Positions 1 to 9,233 of a stretch of 47,406 bases of DNA are shown in pieces. The first letter of the stretch is position 1. Each line of letters opens with the position of its first letter. The notes below the pieces were generated by a model. That model was not told the DNA's origin, searched no databases, and saw only the letters and a list, made by a program, of their open reading frames with translations. Source of the stretch: Syntrophaceae bacterium UBA4810 (GTDB taxonomy: Bacteria; Desulfobacterota; Syntrophia; Syntrophales; Smithellaceae); NCBI GenBank assembly GCA_002402545.1, contig DHGA01000066.1, forward strand, positions 1 through 47,406, given 5' to 3'. A program made the translations under genes and the position numbers.

Positions 1-2534
1 CGGCTCTGGCAGAGTCGTTCGGACGCGGCGCAATGACCAATCACTGGATTGATTTCAAAAACAGTGATGTGTTTTTAATTATGGGAAGCAACCCTGCTTC
101 CAATCATCCCATTTCATTTAAGTGGATTCAGCACGCGGTGGAAAATCGCGGCGCGAAAATTATTTGCGTCGATCCCCGCTTCACGCAATCTGCGGCCAAA
201 GCGCATATTTACGCTCCTTTGCGCTCCGGCACGGATATCGCTTTCTTAGGCGGGATGATTAAATATATCATCGACAACAGACTTTATTTTGAAGAATATA
301 TTAAGAATTACACGAACGCGACTTTCCTGGTAAATCCGGCCTTTAAAATGCCGGGAGAAAACCGCGGCGTATTTTCCGGCCTGAAAGACGGCAAATACGA
401 AAAAGACACCTGGTCGTATCAGACCGACGCGGAAGGCGTTGTTAAGAAAGATATGTCTCTGCGCGATCCCAATTGTGTCTTCCAGCTTTTAAGAAAACAC
501 TACGCGCGTTACACGCCGGATCTTGTATCCCGCATCACCGGAACACCTAAAGAGAAGCTTATAGAAATCTATAAACTATATGGTTCAACGGGCAGGCCAA
601 ACAAGGCAGGCGTTGAGCTTTACGCGATGGGCTGGACGCAGCATACAGTCGGCGTGCAGAACATCCGCACCATGTGCATCATCCAGCTACTTTTAGGTAA
701 CATGGGTATTGCCGGCGGCGGTGTCGCGGCTATGCGTGGCGAATCCAACGTGCAGGGTTCCACCGATCACGGCCTCTTGTTCCACATCTGGCCCGGTTAT
801 CTGGGAACTCCCACGGCATCACTGAAAACTCTGACCGAATTCAACGATAAAAGAACGCCGAAAACCAAAGAAGCTAAATCACTCAACTGGTGGAAGAATT
901 TCCCGAAGTATTCGGCAAGTTTCCTGCGTTCCATGTACGGAACAAACGCCGGCATGGAAGAGGCCTACCAGCTCTTACCCAAGCTCGATGATGGCGCGAA
1001 CTATTCCTGGCTGACCCTCTTTGATGAAATGTACAAAGGCAAGTTCACCGGCTTCTTTGCATGGGGAATGAATCCCGCGTGTTCCGGAGCTCATTCCAAT
1101 AAAGTGCGTCAGGCGCTGGCCAAACTCGACTGGATGGTCAACGTCAACCTGTTTGATAATGAAACAGGTTCATTCTGGCGCGGCCCGGGCATGGATCCGG
1201 CAAGCATTAAAACAGAAGTGTTCATGCTGCCCTGCGCGGCTTCCATTGAAAAAGAAGGAAGCATCGCTAACAGCGGCCGGCTACAGCAGTGGCGCTATAA
1301 GGCGGTCGATCCTCCGGGAGAGGCTCTGCCGGACGGCGACATCATGAGCGAAATTTTCTTCAAAGTTAAAAAGCTCTACCAGCAGAAGGGCGGACCCAAC
1401 AGTCAGGCAATTACCAAGCTTACCTGGCCGTATGGAAAATACGAAGGCAGCCATTTCCATTATAATCCGCGCGTTGTCGCCGCCGAAATTAACGGCCGCT
1501 TCCTGCAGGATAAAACATTGGAAAACCCGACTAAAAAAGGTGAATTTAAAACCTTCAAGAAAGGCGATCTGGTTCCGACATTTGCCTGGCTGCAGGATGA
1601 CGGATCTACCTCTTCCGGATGCTGGATCTATTGCGGTTCCGTGGGGGACAAAGGTATTTTACCCATGCGCCGCGGCAAAGCGGATCCGACAGGTTTGGGG
1701 CTCTTCCCCGACTGGGCGTGGAGCTGGCCGGTCAACCGCCGCATTATTTATAACGGCGCTTCTGTCGACACTAACGGAAAACCGTGGGATCCAAGTCGCG
1801 CGCTTATTAAATGGGACGGAGAAAAATGGACAGGCGATGTTCCTGATGGAGTCGGTAATCCCGGTTCCGGCAGGCCGCCTTTCATTATGAAACCGGACGG
1901 CGTGGCCAGTCTCTATGGACCTGGTCTAGCTGATGGGCCCTTCCCCGAACACTACGAACCTTTGGAGTGCCCGGTGGAAAGAAACTTTATGTCGCCGCAG
2001 AAAAATAACCCGACCATCAAACGTTTCGATAAACCCGGCGTCGGCTCCGACTTGGATGTTTACTCCGGTGTGGATAGCTGCGATCCGCGCTATCCGTTCG
2101 TCGCCACAACCTATCGTGTCAGCGAACACTGGCAGACAGGCGTACTGACCCGGTGGTGCCCGTGGCTGGCGGAAATGCAGCCCGGCATGTTTGTGGAAAT
2201 GAGCGTGGAGCTGGCTGAAGAAAGAGGCATTAAAAACGGCGATAAATGCATTGTGCGCTCACCTCGCGGCGAAGTGGAGGCAACGGCTATTGTCACGCCG
2301 CGCTTCAAGCCCTTGCTAATTGACGGCAATGAAATACATCAAATTGGTATCCCCTGGCATTACGGCTGGATTACCACCAAAGACCGTAAATACAACGCGG
2401 GCGATAAGAAGGCGGAAGTCTTTACCTTCGGCGACGCGGCGAATCTTCTGACACCGACCATTGGAGACGCCAACACAATGATTCCGGAGACCAAAGCCTT
2501 CATGGCCAATGTTGTAAAGAAGGGAGGAAGATAA
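1..2534 (+). CDS. Formate dehydrogenase alpha subunit, molybdopterin type (5' end missing)
   Basis: The catalytic subunit of a membrane-bound formate dehydrogenase of the FDH-N/FDH-O type, oxidising formate at a Mo/W-bis-pterin centre. The reading frame is open from base 3, so the gene runs off the left edge; the first ATG (base 33) is internal. About 843 residues are visible. They begin with the FGRGAMTNHW stretch known from FdnG, followed by GSNPASNHP and, near the C-terminus, the molydopterin-binding domain around YRVSEHWQTG. The Tat signal, the N-terminal [4Fe-4S] motif and the active-site Cys or selenocysteine are all outside the window, so they cannot be judged. The stop is 1 base before the beta-subunit ATG, as expected of an alpha-beta-gamma operon. 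Family assignment is firm; the periplasmic location is inferred from its partners. Confidence 0.93.
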   Translation, partial: ALAESFGRGAMTNHWIDFKNSDVFLIMGSNPASNHPISFKWIQHAVENRGAKIICVDPRFTQSAAKAHIYAPLRSGTDIAFLGGMIKYIIDNRLYFEEYIKNYTNATFLVNPAFKMPGENRGVFSGLKDGKYEKDTWSYQTDAEGVVKKDMSLRDPNCVFQLLRKHYARYTPDLVSRITGTPKEKLIEIYKLYGSTGRPNKAGVELYAMGWTQHTVGVQNIRTMCIIQLLLGNMGIAGGGVAAMRGESNVQGSTDHGLLFHIWPGYLGTPTASLKTLTEFNDKRTPKTKEAKSLNWWKNFPKYSASFLRSMYGTNAGMEEAYQLLPKLDDGANYSWLTLFDEMYKGKFTGFFAWGMNPACSGAHSNKVRQALAKLDWMVNVNLFDNETGSFWRGPGMDPASIKTEVFMLPCAASIEKEGSIANSGRLQQWRYKAVDPPGEALPDGDIMSEIFFKVKKLYQQKGGPNSQAITKLTWPYGKYEGSHFHYNPRVVAAEINGRFLQDKTLENPTKKGEFKTFKKGDLVPTFAWLQDDGSTSSGCWIYCGSVGDKGILPMRRGKADPTGLGLFPDWAWSWPVNRRIIYNGASVDTNGKPWDPSRALIKWDGEKWTGDVPDGVGNPGSGRPPFIMKPDGVASLYGPGLADGPFPEHYEPLECPVERNFMSPQKNNPTIKRFDKPGVGSDLDVYSGVDSCDPRYPFVATTYRVSEHWQTGVLTRWCPWLAEMQPGMFVEMSVELAEERGIKNGDKCIVRSPRGEVEATAIVTPRFKPLLIDGNEIHQIGIPWHYGWITTKDRKYNAGDKKAEVFTFGDAANLLTPTIGDANTMIPETKAFMANVVKKGGR

Positions 2535-2535
2535 C

Positions 2536-3339
2536 ATGACTCAGATAATCAAATTATATGATGATTCCAAGTGCACCGCCTGCCGCGGCTGTCAGCTCGC
2601 CTGCAAACAGTGGAACGACCTGAAAGCCGGTCAGACTGAGCAACAAGGAACTTATCAGAATCCTCCTACCTTGCAGGCCAATACCTATATGATTATTCAC
2701 TTTCAGGATTACGCGACTTCCGAAGGAAATGTAAAATGGCTTTTCCGAAAAGAAGCCTGCATGCACTGCACCGAGGCGGCCTGCGTAACCGTTTGCCCCA
2801 GCGGCGCTCTTTACTACAATAAAGAGCTGGGAACCGTGGGGCTGGACAGGGAAAAGTGCATCGGCTGTAAAGAATGCGTCGCGGCATGCCCCTTTGAAGT
2901 TCCTAAATACGATTCTAAAACATCTAAAGTTTACAAATGCGACATGTGCGAAAGCAGAATATCCAATAAACTGGAACCCGCCTGCGTTAAAGCCTGCCCG
3001 ACCGGCGCATTAAAGTGGGGCGAAAAAGATAAGATGCTGGAACTGGCGCAAAAGCGCGTTGGGCAATTAGGCGGAAACGCCGCTATTTACGGCGATCAAT
3101 ATGTCGGCGGAACGCATTTTATGTATGTCCTGAAAGAAGGCAAGGATGTTTACGCGGATATTCATAAAAACCCAAAAGTGCCTCTCTCTGTAATCCTTTG
3201 GAAGAAGTGGCTCAAACCCTTGAGCTTGCTGGGCGCGGGCGGTGTTATCGGCGGATCCCTCTTGCATTACATCCTGCATGGGCCGAAAAGACCTGATCAG
3301 GATGCCGGCAATGATGTAAAGACGGAAGGGAGGGAATAA
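2536..3339 (+). CDS. Formate dehydrogenase beta subunit, four-cluster ferredoxin protein
   Basis: The electron-transfer subunit that passes electrons from the alpha subunit to the membrane cytochrome. It has 267 residues, slightly shorter than E. coli FdnH. Four Cys groups supply four [4Fe-4S] clusters: CTACRGCQLAC at residues 13-23, CMHCTEAACVTVCP near 75-88, CIGCKECVAACP near 108-119 and CDMC with CVKACP near 135-155. A single hydrophobic helix at about 225-245 (LSLLGAGGVIGGSLLHYIL) would anchor it, as in FdnH. The ATG follows GGAGGAAGATAAC, which holds both the ribosome site and the alpha stop codon. It lies 2 bases before the gamma subunit. The function is well supported by motifs and context. 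Confidence 0.93.
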   Translation: MTQIIKLYDDSKCTACRGCQLACKQWNDLKAGQTEQQGTYQNPPTLQANTYMIIHFQDYATSEGNVKWLFRKEACMHCTEAACVTVCPSGALYYNKELGTVGLDREKCIGCKECVAACPFEVPKYDSKTSKVYKCDMCESRISNKLEPACVKACPTGALKWGEKDKMLELAQKRVGQLGGNAAIYGDQYVGGTHFMYVLKEGKDVYADIHKNPKVPLSVILWKKWLKPLSLLGAGGVIGGSLLHYILHGPKRPDQDAGNDVKTEGRE

Positions 3340-3341
3340 CA

Positions 3342-4010
3342 ATGAAACCGAAAAAAGGAATGGTAAAAGTAACAAGCTTGTATGAACGGGTGGTTCACTG
3401 GGTACTGGCTATTTCCTGCCTGCTTCTTTGCTATACGGGATTGGGGATGATGTTTGAATCCCTCAACTTTCTGGGCATAATCATTGGCGGATTGAAGGGA
3501 TTAAAGATTGTCCATAATTTCACCGCGATAATCTTCACTGTTTCTCTTATTTTAGCCATTAAGATGTGGTGGAGAGAAGCTGGTATTTTTGTTTTTCCGG
3601 AAGATATCGACTGGGTTTTGGCGGCGGGTGGTTACCTCTGGCACGTGGATAAAGTACCGGAAACTGGTAAATATAATCCCGGCCAGAAAGCATTTTTCCT
3701 CGTTGTGGCTTTATTCGGCGCGATGATGGTGGTAACCGGTTTCTTCATGTGGTTACAGCCAGGATTTCTGCCGATGGAAGCGCTGCGCTGGATGTATCCT
3801 TTGCACGTCTTCGGGTTTGTGGTGATCTTCGCTTTCTTCTTCATTCACCTTTATCTGGGCACGATTGGCAACCCCGGTTCTGTTCAGGCGATGATCAGCG
3901 GCTATATGGAAAAACCTGTTTTAAAGATGCTGCATCCAAAATGGCTCAAAGAGATGGAGCACGAAGGAACGCTGGTTGTTTACAAAGGCGAGGATAAGAA
4001 AAAAGCTTAA
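3342..4010 (+). CDS. Formate dehydrogenase gamma subunit, cytochrome b556 type
   Basis: A 222-residue integral membrane di-heme cytochrome b that takes electrons from the beta subunit and reduces quinone. Four hydrophobic helices are visible: about 16-40, 50-70, 112-135 and 148-170. Histidines lie near helix ends (for example ERVVHWVLA, KIVHNFTAI, PLHVFGF and FFIHLYLG), which fits heme b ligation in the FdnI/FdoI family. The ATG follows GGAGGGAATAACA and sits directly behind the beta stop. It is the last gene of the operon: a strong intrinsic terminator begins 24 bases after the stop. Quinone type and direction (formate oxidation or formate production from CO2) cannot be read from the sequence. 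Confidence 0.9.
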   Translation: MKPKKGMVKVTSLYERVVHWVLAISCLLLCYTGLGMMFESLNFLGIIIGGLKGLKIVHNFTAIIFTVSLILAIKMWWREAGIFVFPEDIDWVLAAGGYLWHVDKVPETGKYNPGQKAFFLVVALFGAMMVVTGFFMWLQPGFLPMEALRWMYPLHVFGFVVIFAFFFIHLYLGTIGNPGSVQAMISGYMEKPVLKMLHPKWLKEMEHEGTLVVYKGEDKKKA

Positions 4011-4034
4011 CTGCCAACAAATTTAATACTTAAC

Positions 4035-4069
4035 AAAAAGGGCGTCCCTTTCCGGAACGCCCTTTTTTA
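4035..4069 (+). terminator. Rho-independent terminator of the formate dehydrogenase operon
   Basis: The 11-base arm AAAAAGGGCGT (4035-4045) pairs with ACGCCCTTTTT (4057-4067) around an 11-base loop, ending in a run of T. It lies 24 bases after the gamma-subunit stop. Confidence 0.92.
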
Positions 4070-4071
4070 TT

Positions 4072-4301
4072 GTCATTCCCGCGAAGGCGGGGAACCAGTT
4101 CCCCTATGTCATTGCCCGGCTCACTTGCCCGGCGTATGCCGGGAGACCGGGCAATCAAGCCCCTTCACGTATCAACATGATGCCACCGGCAACACCATTC
4201 GGAAAAATAACAATTGCCTGCCCGTCAAACCGGGGATAGTTCATACTGTCCCCCGAATTGCCGTGTCCATCGCTGCTTTGTCCCAAAGCGGCGATGGACA
4301 C
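4072..4301. repeat. REP-like intergenic hairpin elements, three in a row
   Basis: The gene-free stretch 4071-4497 starts with a mosaic of palindromes. (a) 4072-4099 reads GTCATTCCCGCGAAGGCGGG, a motif typical of dispersed REP-like repeats. (b) 4111-4155 has an outer 9-base stem ATTGCCCGG/CCGGGCAAT enclosing a perfect inner stem CCCGGC-GTAT-GCCGGG. (c) 4263-4301 is an 18-bp stem with a single wobble position and a 3-base loop, starting GTGTCCATCGC. No transposase is present. The rest (4302-4497) is AT-rich and presumably holds the promoter of the following gene, but no convincing -35/-10 pair or strong ribosome site was found there. Confidence 0.7.
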
Positions 4302-4497
4302 TATCTAGCTCTAATTTGGGTAAATTCTCAATATTTCAGAGACGCCAGCGCCTTTTTTGTATCCCATACAGCCAACAGAAAATTTCTATTAAATAAATTC
4401 ATGATAATGTATTATTGTAACTAATAATGAGGAAAAAGGGCTAAATAGGCCGAATTTAGGTGCTCTTGTCGTGAATTTCATATGAGATTAACAGTCC

Positions 4498-7400
4498 ATG
4501 GCTATTAAAATCAAATCATCTGGTAAAGATAAATCAGCAGTTAAATCAAAATCGGCTATTAAAAAAACATTAAAAGACAAGCCATACAAAAAATCAATCT
4601 CCAAACAGGACAATTTGTTCCAGTTATCAAAAGACATAATATCCAATGTGGGAGTGGGAATATATATTATTCAGAACGGCAAGTTTGTTTACGTAAGCCC
4701 TCTCTTTCAGAAGATCGGCGGCTATTCACATAGTGATTTATTAGGCACAAAACCCCTTGATCATGTTCATCCCGAGGATAGAAAAACAGTCCGGCAAGAG
4801 GCCATAAAAAATCTAAAGAGAAAAGGCAGCAGCTATCAATACAGGTTCATCAGGAAAAACGGTGAAATAATATGGGTTATGGAGATGGTCACTTCCATCA
4901 CCTATAAAGGAACGCGGGCCGCACTCGGCAGCTTTATGGATATTTCTGAACACAAGCGCATGGAAGATGAACTGCGCCAGAGTGAGGAAAAATACCGCAC
5001 TATCATGGAAGATATGGAAGAGGGGTATTTTGAGATTGACCTTAAGGGCAATTTTACCTTCGTTAATGACGCGGAGTGCAGGAATATGGGCTATTCCCGG
5101 AAAGAATTGATCGGGATGAACAATCGGCAATATACAGATGAAAAGAACGCAAAAAAAGCTTTTCAAGCGTTCAGCAATCTTTACAAGACAGGAGAACCAA
5201 GCAAGGTATTTGATTATGAAATTACCAGGAAAGATGGAACCAAGGCAGTAAGTGAACTGCTTATATCTCTTATAAAAGATTCAAAAGGAAAGCCCATTGG
5301 CTTCCGTGGACTTTCAAGGCAAATCACCGAACGCAAATTCATGGAGAATGAGTTGCGCCGGAGTGAAGAAAAATACCGGTCTATTCTGGAAAATATCGAA
5401 GATGGATACGCGGAAATGGATCTTCGCGGCAACTTCATTTTCTTCAATGAAGCGCTTTGCCGGATTCAAGGATACCCCAGAGAAGAATTAATAAAAAAGA
5501 CCTATCGCGATCTAATGGATGAAGAAAATGTCCAGAAGATATTTGCCAGATACAACAAGGTATTCACCACAGGTGAATCCGAAAAAGAAGTCCCCTATGA
5601 AATTATTACCAAAAGCGGAGAGAGAAGACATCTAGAAACTTCTATAACTCCCATGAAAGATGACACCGGACGGATATTTGCCTTTCGGGGCATTGTAAGG
5701 GACAGAACCGAGCGCAAGCAGGCGGAAGAAGCACTGCAAAAAAGTGAGGAGAGATACCGTACCATTCTGGAGAGCATCCAGGAGGGCTATTTTGAACTTG
5801 ACCTTACTGGTACTTATACTTTTGTTAATGACGCAACCTGTAAGCTTCTTGGATATACCAAAGAAGAACTGGTCGGAATGCAAACCCGGAAACACATGCC
5901 AGATGAAGATAATTATCAACAAGTATCGCAACGTTACGCTGAACTTTACCAGACGGGTGAACCTATTGAATCGTCAGAAGTTATCTCTACCAAGAAAGAT
6001 GGCTCTAAAGTAATTTATGAAACATCGGTAACTCTCATAAGAAATGCAGAAGGTAAACCGATCGGATTCCGGGGGGTTTCTCGTGATGTCACCGAGCGCA
6101 AGCGATATGAAGAGGAACTATCGCTGCTACGCTCCGCCATGGATGTATCACAAGATATGATTTTTCTCGTTGACCGGACCACGATGCGCTTCCTCTATGC
6201 TAATGAGACGGCCTTCCGGTTGACCGGCTATACCCGGGAAGAGTATACGAAAAAGTCTCCTCAGGATATGTTGCTGGTTGATCGTAAAACCCTTGAGGAT
6301 GCTTACGATGCGGCCATTGCTGCCGCTCCCGCCGGTATTACCGTAGAAATGAAAAGCCGCACTAAAGAAGGCATCCAGACGATCATCGAACTGCACCGTC
6401 GCGCACTGAATATCGGCAACCGCTGGATTATCGTAACAATCATGCATGATATCAGCCAGCGCTGGCTCGCCGAGGAAAAGATTCGCTTGCTCGGACAGAT
6501 GTTTGCGGCTTTAAGCGCAACCAATGAAACGATCTTACACTCCAAATCACCTGAAGAGCTGTATCAACGGGTATGTAACGCCGCCGTCGACGATGGCAAA
6601 TTCATCACCACGGGAGTTCTTCTTTTTGATCCGGAAACAACATGGGTAAGAGTGGCGGCAGCCAGTGGCATCGGCGGGGACAGACTTCGTGAGGCCCGAA
6701 TCTCTCTTGATGAGTCAATTCCCGAGGGAAAAGGGATGGTCGGCACCACCTTCCGCACAGGAAAACCTTGCGTTTCCAACAATTATCTCAACGATCCGGT
6801 CTCGCTGCCCTGGCGTGAAATTATGAAAAACGTGGGCGCTGCCGCTGTTATACCGCTTATTAGCGGCGGTCAGTCAATCGGCGCCTTGATTTTCTACGCC
6901 GCCCGGAAGCGCTCTTTTGATGACGAGGCCATCAAATTGCTCGAACGTATGGCGGAGAACGTCGTGTTTGCGCTGAGCAATTTCGAACGCGAGGCCGAGC
7001 GCAAACGCGCCGAAGATCGCGTTCAGCACCTCGCCACGCACGACTCTCTAACGGGACTGCCTAACCGCTTGATGTTCGGCCAATTGCTGAACCACGCCAT
7101 TCAATCTGCGAAGCGTTATAAACGGCAGTTAGCTGTTTTCTTCATTGATCTTGATCGTTTCAAAATTATCAACGACTCTCTGGGGCATGATGCAGGAGAC
7201 CAACTGCTGCAAGAGATTGCCATACGGTTTAAACAATCGCTGCGTGCAGCCGATGTTATTGCGCGTTTGGGAGGAGATGAATTTGTTATATTGATCGAGG
7301 AGGTAAGCGATTCAAAACATGTCGCCACCGTAGCCCGCAAAATTCTTGCCGCCGCTATCAAACCGTTTGTTATTCTGGGTCAAGAATGCCGCGTAACAGC

Positions 7401-8337
7401 CAGCATCGGCATCAGCATTTACTCCGAAGATGCCGAAGATGAGCAAAGCCTGATGAAAAATGCCGATATAGCCATGTATCATGCCAAAGAGGAAGGAAAG
7501 AATAATTACCAATTCTACTCCAAAGATATTCAGTCAAAATCAATTGAACGGCTATCCATCGAAACAAACCTGCGCTTTGCCCTGGAGCGCAATGAACTGT
7601 CTTTGCACTATCAGGCCAAAGTGGATTTCAAAACGAACACAATCAACGGCGTGGAGGCTCTATTACGCTGGCAGAATCCATACCTTGGTTCAGTAACCCC
7701 TACACAATTTATTCCGGTAGCCGAGGAATCTGGGCTGATCATGCCCATCGGTAAATGGGTAATAAGGACCGCATGCGCGCAAAATGTCGCCTGGCAACAG
7801 CAGGGTCTTCCTCCTATCTGTATGGCGGTAAATTTGTCGCTGCGCCAACTTATGGATGAATTCTTAGTAGAAGATATCAAAAAAGCCCTGAACGACTGCG
7901 GCATGGCGCCTAATCTGCTAGAGCTGGAAATTACGGAAAGTATGGTAATGCATAACCCCACGCGCATGATCGCTGTGTTATCCAAAATCGGAGAGATGGG
8001 AGTACGTCTGGCCATTGACGATTTCGGCACAGGATACTCATCTCTCGGCCAACTTAAACACTTCCCTATCAACACGTTAAAGGTGGACAGGTCCTTCGTT
8101 CGTAATATCCCGCAAGATGCTGAGGATAAAGCAATCACCAAGGCAATCATCGCCATGGGCAAGACTCTAAGTCTTACCGTTGTGGCCGAAGGTGTGGAAA
8201 CCGTAGAACAAATGAACTTCTTAAAGGAACACTCCTGTGATGAGATGCAGGGTTTTTACTTCAGCAAACCCATTGTGCCTGACCAGTTTGCCGAACTGCT
8301 GCGTAATCATTTACCTTCTCTAAAAAAGAGAGATTAA
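4498..8337 (+). CDS. PAS(x5)-GAF-GGDEF-EAL cyclic-di-GMP turnover protein
   Basis: A 1279-residue cytoplasmic sensor (no clear membrane segment) with a very basic N-terminus. Five PAS domains start near residues 43, 162, 289, 415 and 543, then a GAF domain at about 670-840. The diguanylate cyclase domain has an intact GGDEF at 925-929 and an inhibitory-site RxxD (RAAD, 916-919) exactly five residues upstream. The phosphodiesterase domain has EAL at 1053-1055 and DDFGTGYSS from 1174, so both activities look catalytically possible. PAS 2-4 are close repeats with a period of 126-128 residues, each starting SEE(K/R)YR. It stands alone: a terminator precedes it and the next gene is convergent. The start ATG has no strong ribosome site; the choice rests on domain layout. 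Ligands are unknown. Confidence 0.93.
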   Translation: MAIKIKSSGKDKSAVKSKSAIKKTLKDKPYKKSISKQDNLFQLSKDIISNVGVGIYIIQNGKFVYVSPLFQKIGGYSHSDLLGTKPLDHVHPEDRKTVRQEAIKNLKRKGSSYQYRFIRKNGEIIWVMEMVTSITYKGTRAALGSFMDISEHKRMEDELRQSEEKYRTIMEDMEEGYFEIDLKGNFTFVNDAECRNMGYSRKELIGMNNRQYTDEKNAKKAFQAFSNLYKTGEPSKVFDYEITRKDGTKAVSELLISLIKDSKGKPIGFRGLSRQITERKFMENELRRSEEKYRSILENIEDGYAEMDLRGNFIFFNEALCRIQGYPREELIKKTYRDLMDEENVQKIFARYNKVFTTGESEKEVPYEIITKSGERRHLETSITPMKDDTGRIFAFRGIVRDRTERKQAEEALQKSEERYRTILESIQEGYFELDLTGTYTFVNDATCKLLGYTKEELVGMQTRKHMPDEDNYQQVSQRYAELYQTGEPIESSEVISTKKDGSKVIYETSVTLIRNAEGKPIGFRGVSRDVTERKRYEEELSLLRSAMDVSQDMIFLVDRTTMRFLYANETAFRLTGYTREEYTKKSPQDMLLVDRKTLEDAYDAAIAAAPAGITVEMKSRTKEGIQTIIELHRRALNIGNRWIIVTIMHDISQRWLAEEKIRLLGQMFAALSATNETILHSKSPEELYQRVCNAAVDDGKFITTGVLLFDPETTWVRVAAASGIGGDRLREARISLDESIPEGKGMVGTTFRTGKPCVSNNYLNDPVSLPWREIMKNVGAAAVIPLISGGQSIGALIFYAARKRSFDDEAIKLLERMAENVVFALSNFEREAERKRAEDRVQHLATHDSLTGLPNRLMFGQLLNHAIQSAKRYKRQLAVFFIDLDRFKIINDSLGHDAGDQLLQEIAIRFKQSLRAADVIARLGGDEFVILIEEVSDSKHVATVARKILAAAIKPFVILGQECRVTASIGISIYSEDAEDEQSLMKNADIAMYHAKEEGKNNYQFYSKDIQSKSIERLSIETNLRFALERNELSLHYQAKVDFKTNTINGVEALLRWQNPYLGSVTPTQFIPVAEESGLIMPIGKWVIRTACAQNVAWQQQGLPPICMAVNLSLRQLMDEFLVEDIKKALNDCGMAPNLLELEITESMVMHNPTRMIAVLSKIGEMGVRLAIDDFGTGYSSLGQLKHFPINTLKVDRSFVRNIPQDAEDKAITKAIIAMGKTLSLTVVAEGVETVEQMNFLKEHSCDEMQGFYFSKPIVPDQFAELLRNHLPSLKKRD

Positions 8338-8474
8338 ACTGATAAGACATTGATTGTTCATGGTTGAACTATAAGAAACTCGGTCTTGTATAACTTGAAA
8401 GAGGGTACTTTTCAGCAAACTACGCGGATTGCTTAATATAGGAAGAAAGACTTATAATTGCTTTGGGCCCCTAT

Positions 8475-8492
8475 TGTAAGTTTAAACTTACA
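8475..8492. other. 18-bp perfect palindrome between convergent genes
   Basis: TGTAAGTTTAAACTTACA is fully self-complementary. It lies 138 bases after the GGDEF-EAL stop and 5 bases beyond the 3' end of the isochorismatase-like gene. On the + strand it is followed by T-rich sequence, so it could act as a weak terminator; a protein-binding site is the alternative. Confidence 0.4.
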
Positions 8493-8496
8493 TTGT

Positions 8497-9036
8497 TTAT
8501 TTCACGATTTTGAATATATCTTTAGATTTATGGTCGGCGGCGGTGCGTAGAAGCTCAAATAAAACCATTTCCGTGCTGGCGATTTGCGCGCCGGCGCTTT
8601 TCATGGCGTCAATTCCTATCTGGCGATTTTGAGGCGCGCGAGAGGATACGGCGTCTGCAACCAGATGAATACTGTAACCGTTGGCAAGCAAATCCAGCGC
8701 GGTCTGATAAACGCAAACGTGGGTTTCAATCCCGGTCAAAACGACATGCCGGCGGCTTAAAGCTTCGAGCTGTTCATGAAAATCGGCGTTGGGCCAACAA
8801 CTGAAACTTTCTTTGGCAATGGGTTTTATTCCTGCGAGTTCCGCGGCGATTTCAGACAGGGTATTGCCTAGTTTTCCCGGCGTCTGCTCGGTAACAATTA
8901 TCGGCAGGCCCAGCGCTTTGAATCCTTTAATCAGCTTGATGTTGTTGGCAAAAAGATTATCCTTATCGAACATCGCCTGAGCAAGATTGCCCTGAATATC
9001 GATGATAACTAAAACGGCGGCGGCGCGGCTGAGCAT
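8497..9036 (-). CDS. Isochorismatase-like cysteine hydrolase
   Basis: A 179-residue cytoplasmic hydrolase of the isochorismatase/nicotinamidase superfamily. The catalytic triad is visible as D13 (VIIDIQGN), K75 (AKESFSC) and C108 (GIETHVCVYQT). The substrate cannot be told: proteins of this small YcaC-like group hydrolyse amides or remain uncharacterised. The frame is open for 46 more residues upstream, but the ATG at 9036 is preferred. It has GGAGAGG just upstream, places the first beta strand where the family has it, and excludes the repeat at 9136-9172. It is the last gene of the minus-strand catabolic block, about 200 bases after the epoxide-hydrolase-like gene. Confidence 0.85.
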   Translation of the reverse strand: MLSRAAAVLVIIDIQGNLAQAMFDKDNLFANNIKLIKGFKALGLPIIVTEQTPGKLGNTLSEIAAELAGIKPIAKESFSCWPNADFHEQLEALSRRHVVLTGIETHVCVYQTALDLLANGYSIHLVADAVSSRAPQNRQIGIDAMKSAGAQIASTEMVLFELLRTAADHKSKDIFKIVK

Positions 9037-9135
9037 AAAAACCTCTCCACAAATTCGATCGGCTAAATGCCTTTGCAATAATTCCACATTACCATTGCCG
9101 TGAGCCAAAGACACGAACAAAACCCGCAAACTTTT

Positions 9136-9172
9136 GAGATTGCCACGCTCCCTTCGGTAGCTCGCAATGACC
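9136..9172. repeat. Dispersed REP-like repeat
   Basis: The stretch begins GAGATTGCCACGCTCCC and ends AGCTCGCAATGAC. On the other strand it begins GTCATTGCGAGCTACCG, a signature of dispersed intergenic repeats in many bacterial genomes. It lies between the two hydrolase genes and has no coding signal. Confidence 0.65.
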
Positions 9173-9233
9173 AAGAAATATTTTGCAAAGCCAATTTGAA
9201 TTTATTTGCCGAAAATAACGCGGGCGTCAAGAA

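Noticed and set aside
33..2534. The formate dehydrogenase alpha gene as a complete or truncated (broken) gene
   Set aside because: The frame is open to the window edge and starts inside a conserved FdnG motif, so it is cut by the window and not by a mutation.
4125..4424. Open frame of about 100 codons after the formate dehydrogenase terminator
   Set aside because: It is built from hairpin repeats, has no ribosome site and no recognisable protein sequence.
9037..9174. 46-residue N-terminal extension of the isochorismatase-like protein
   Set aside because: It is encoded largely by a dispersed repeat, and a good ribosome site precedes the ATG at 9036.
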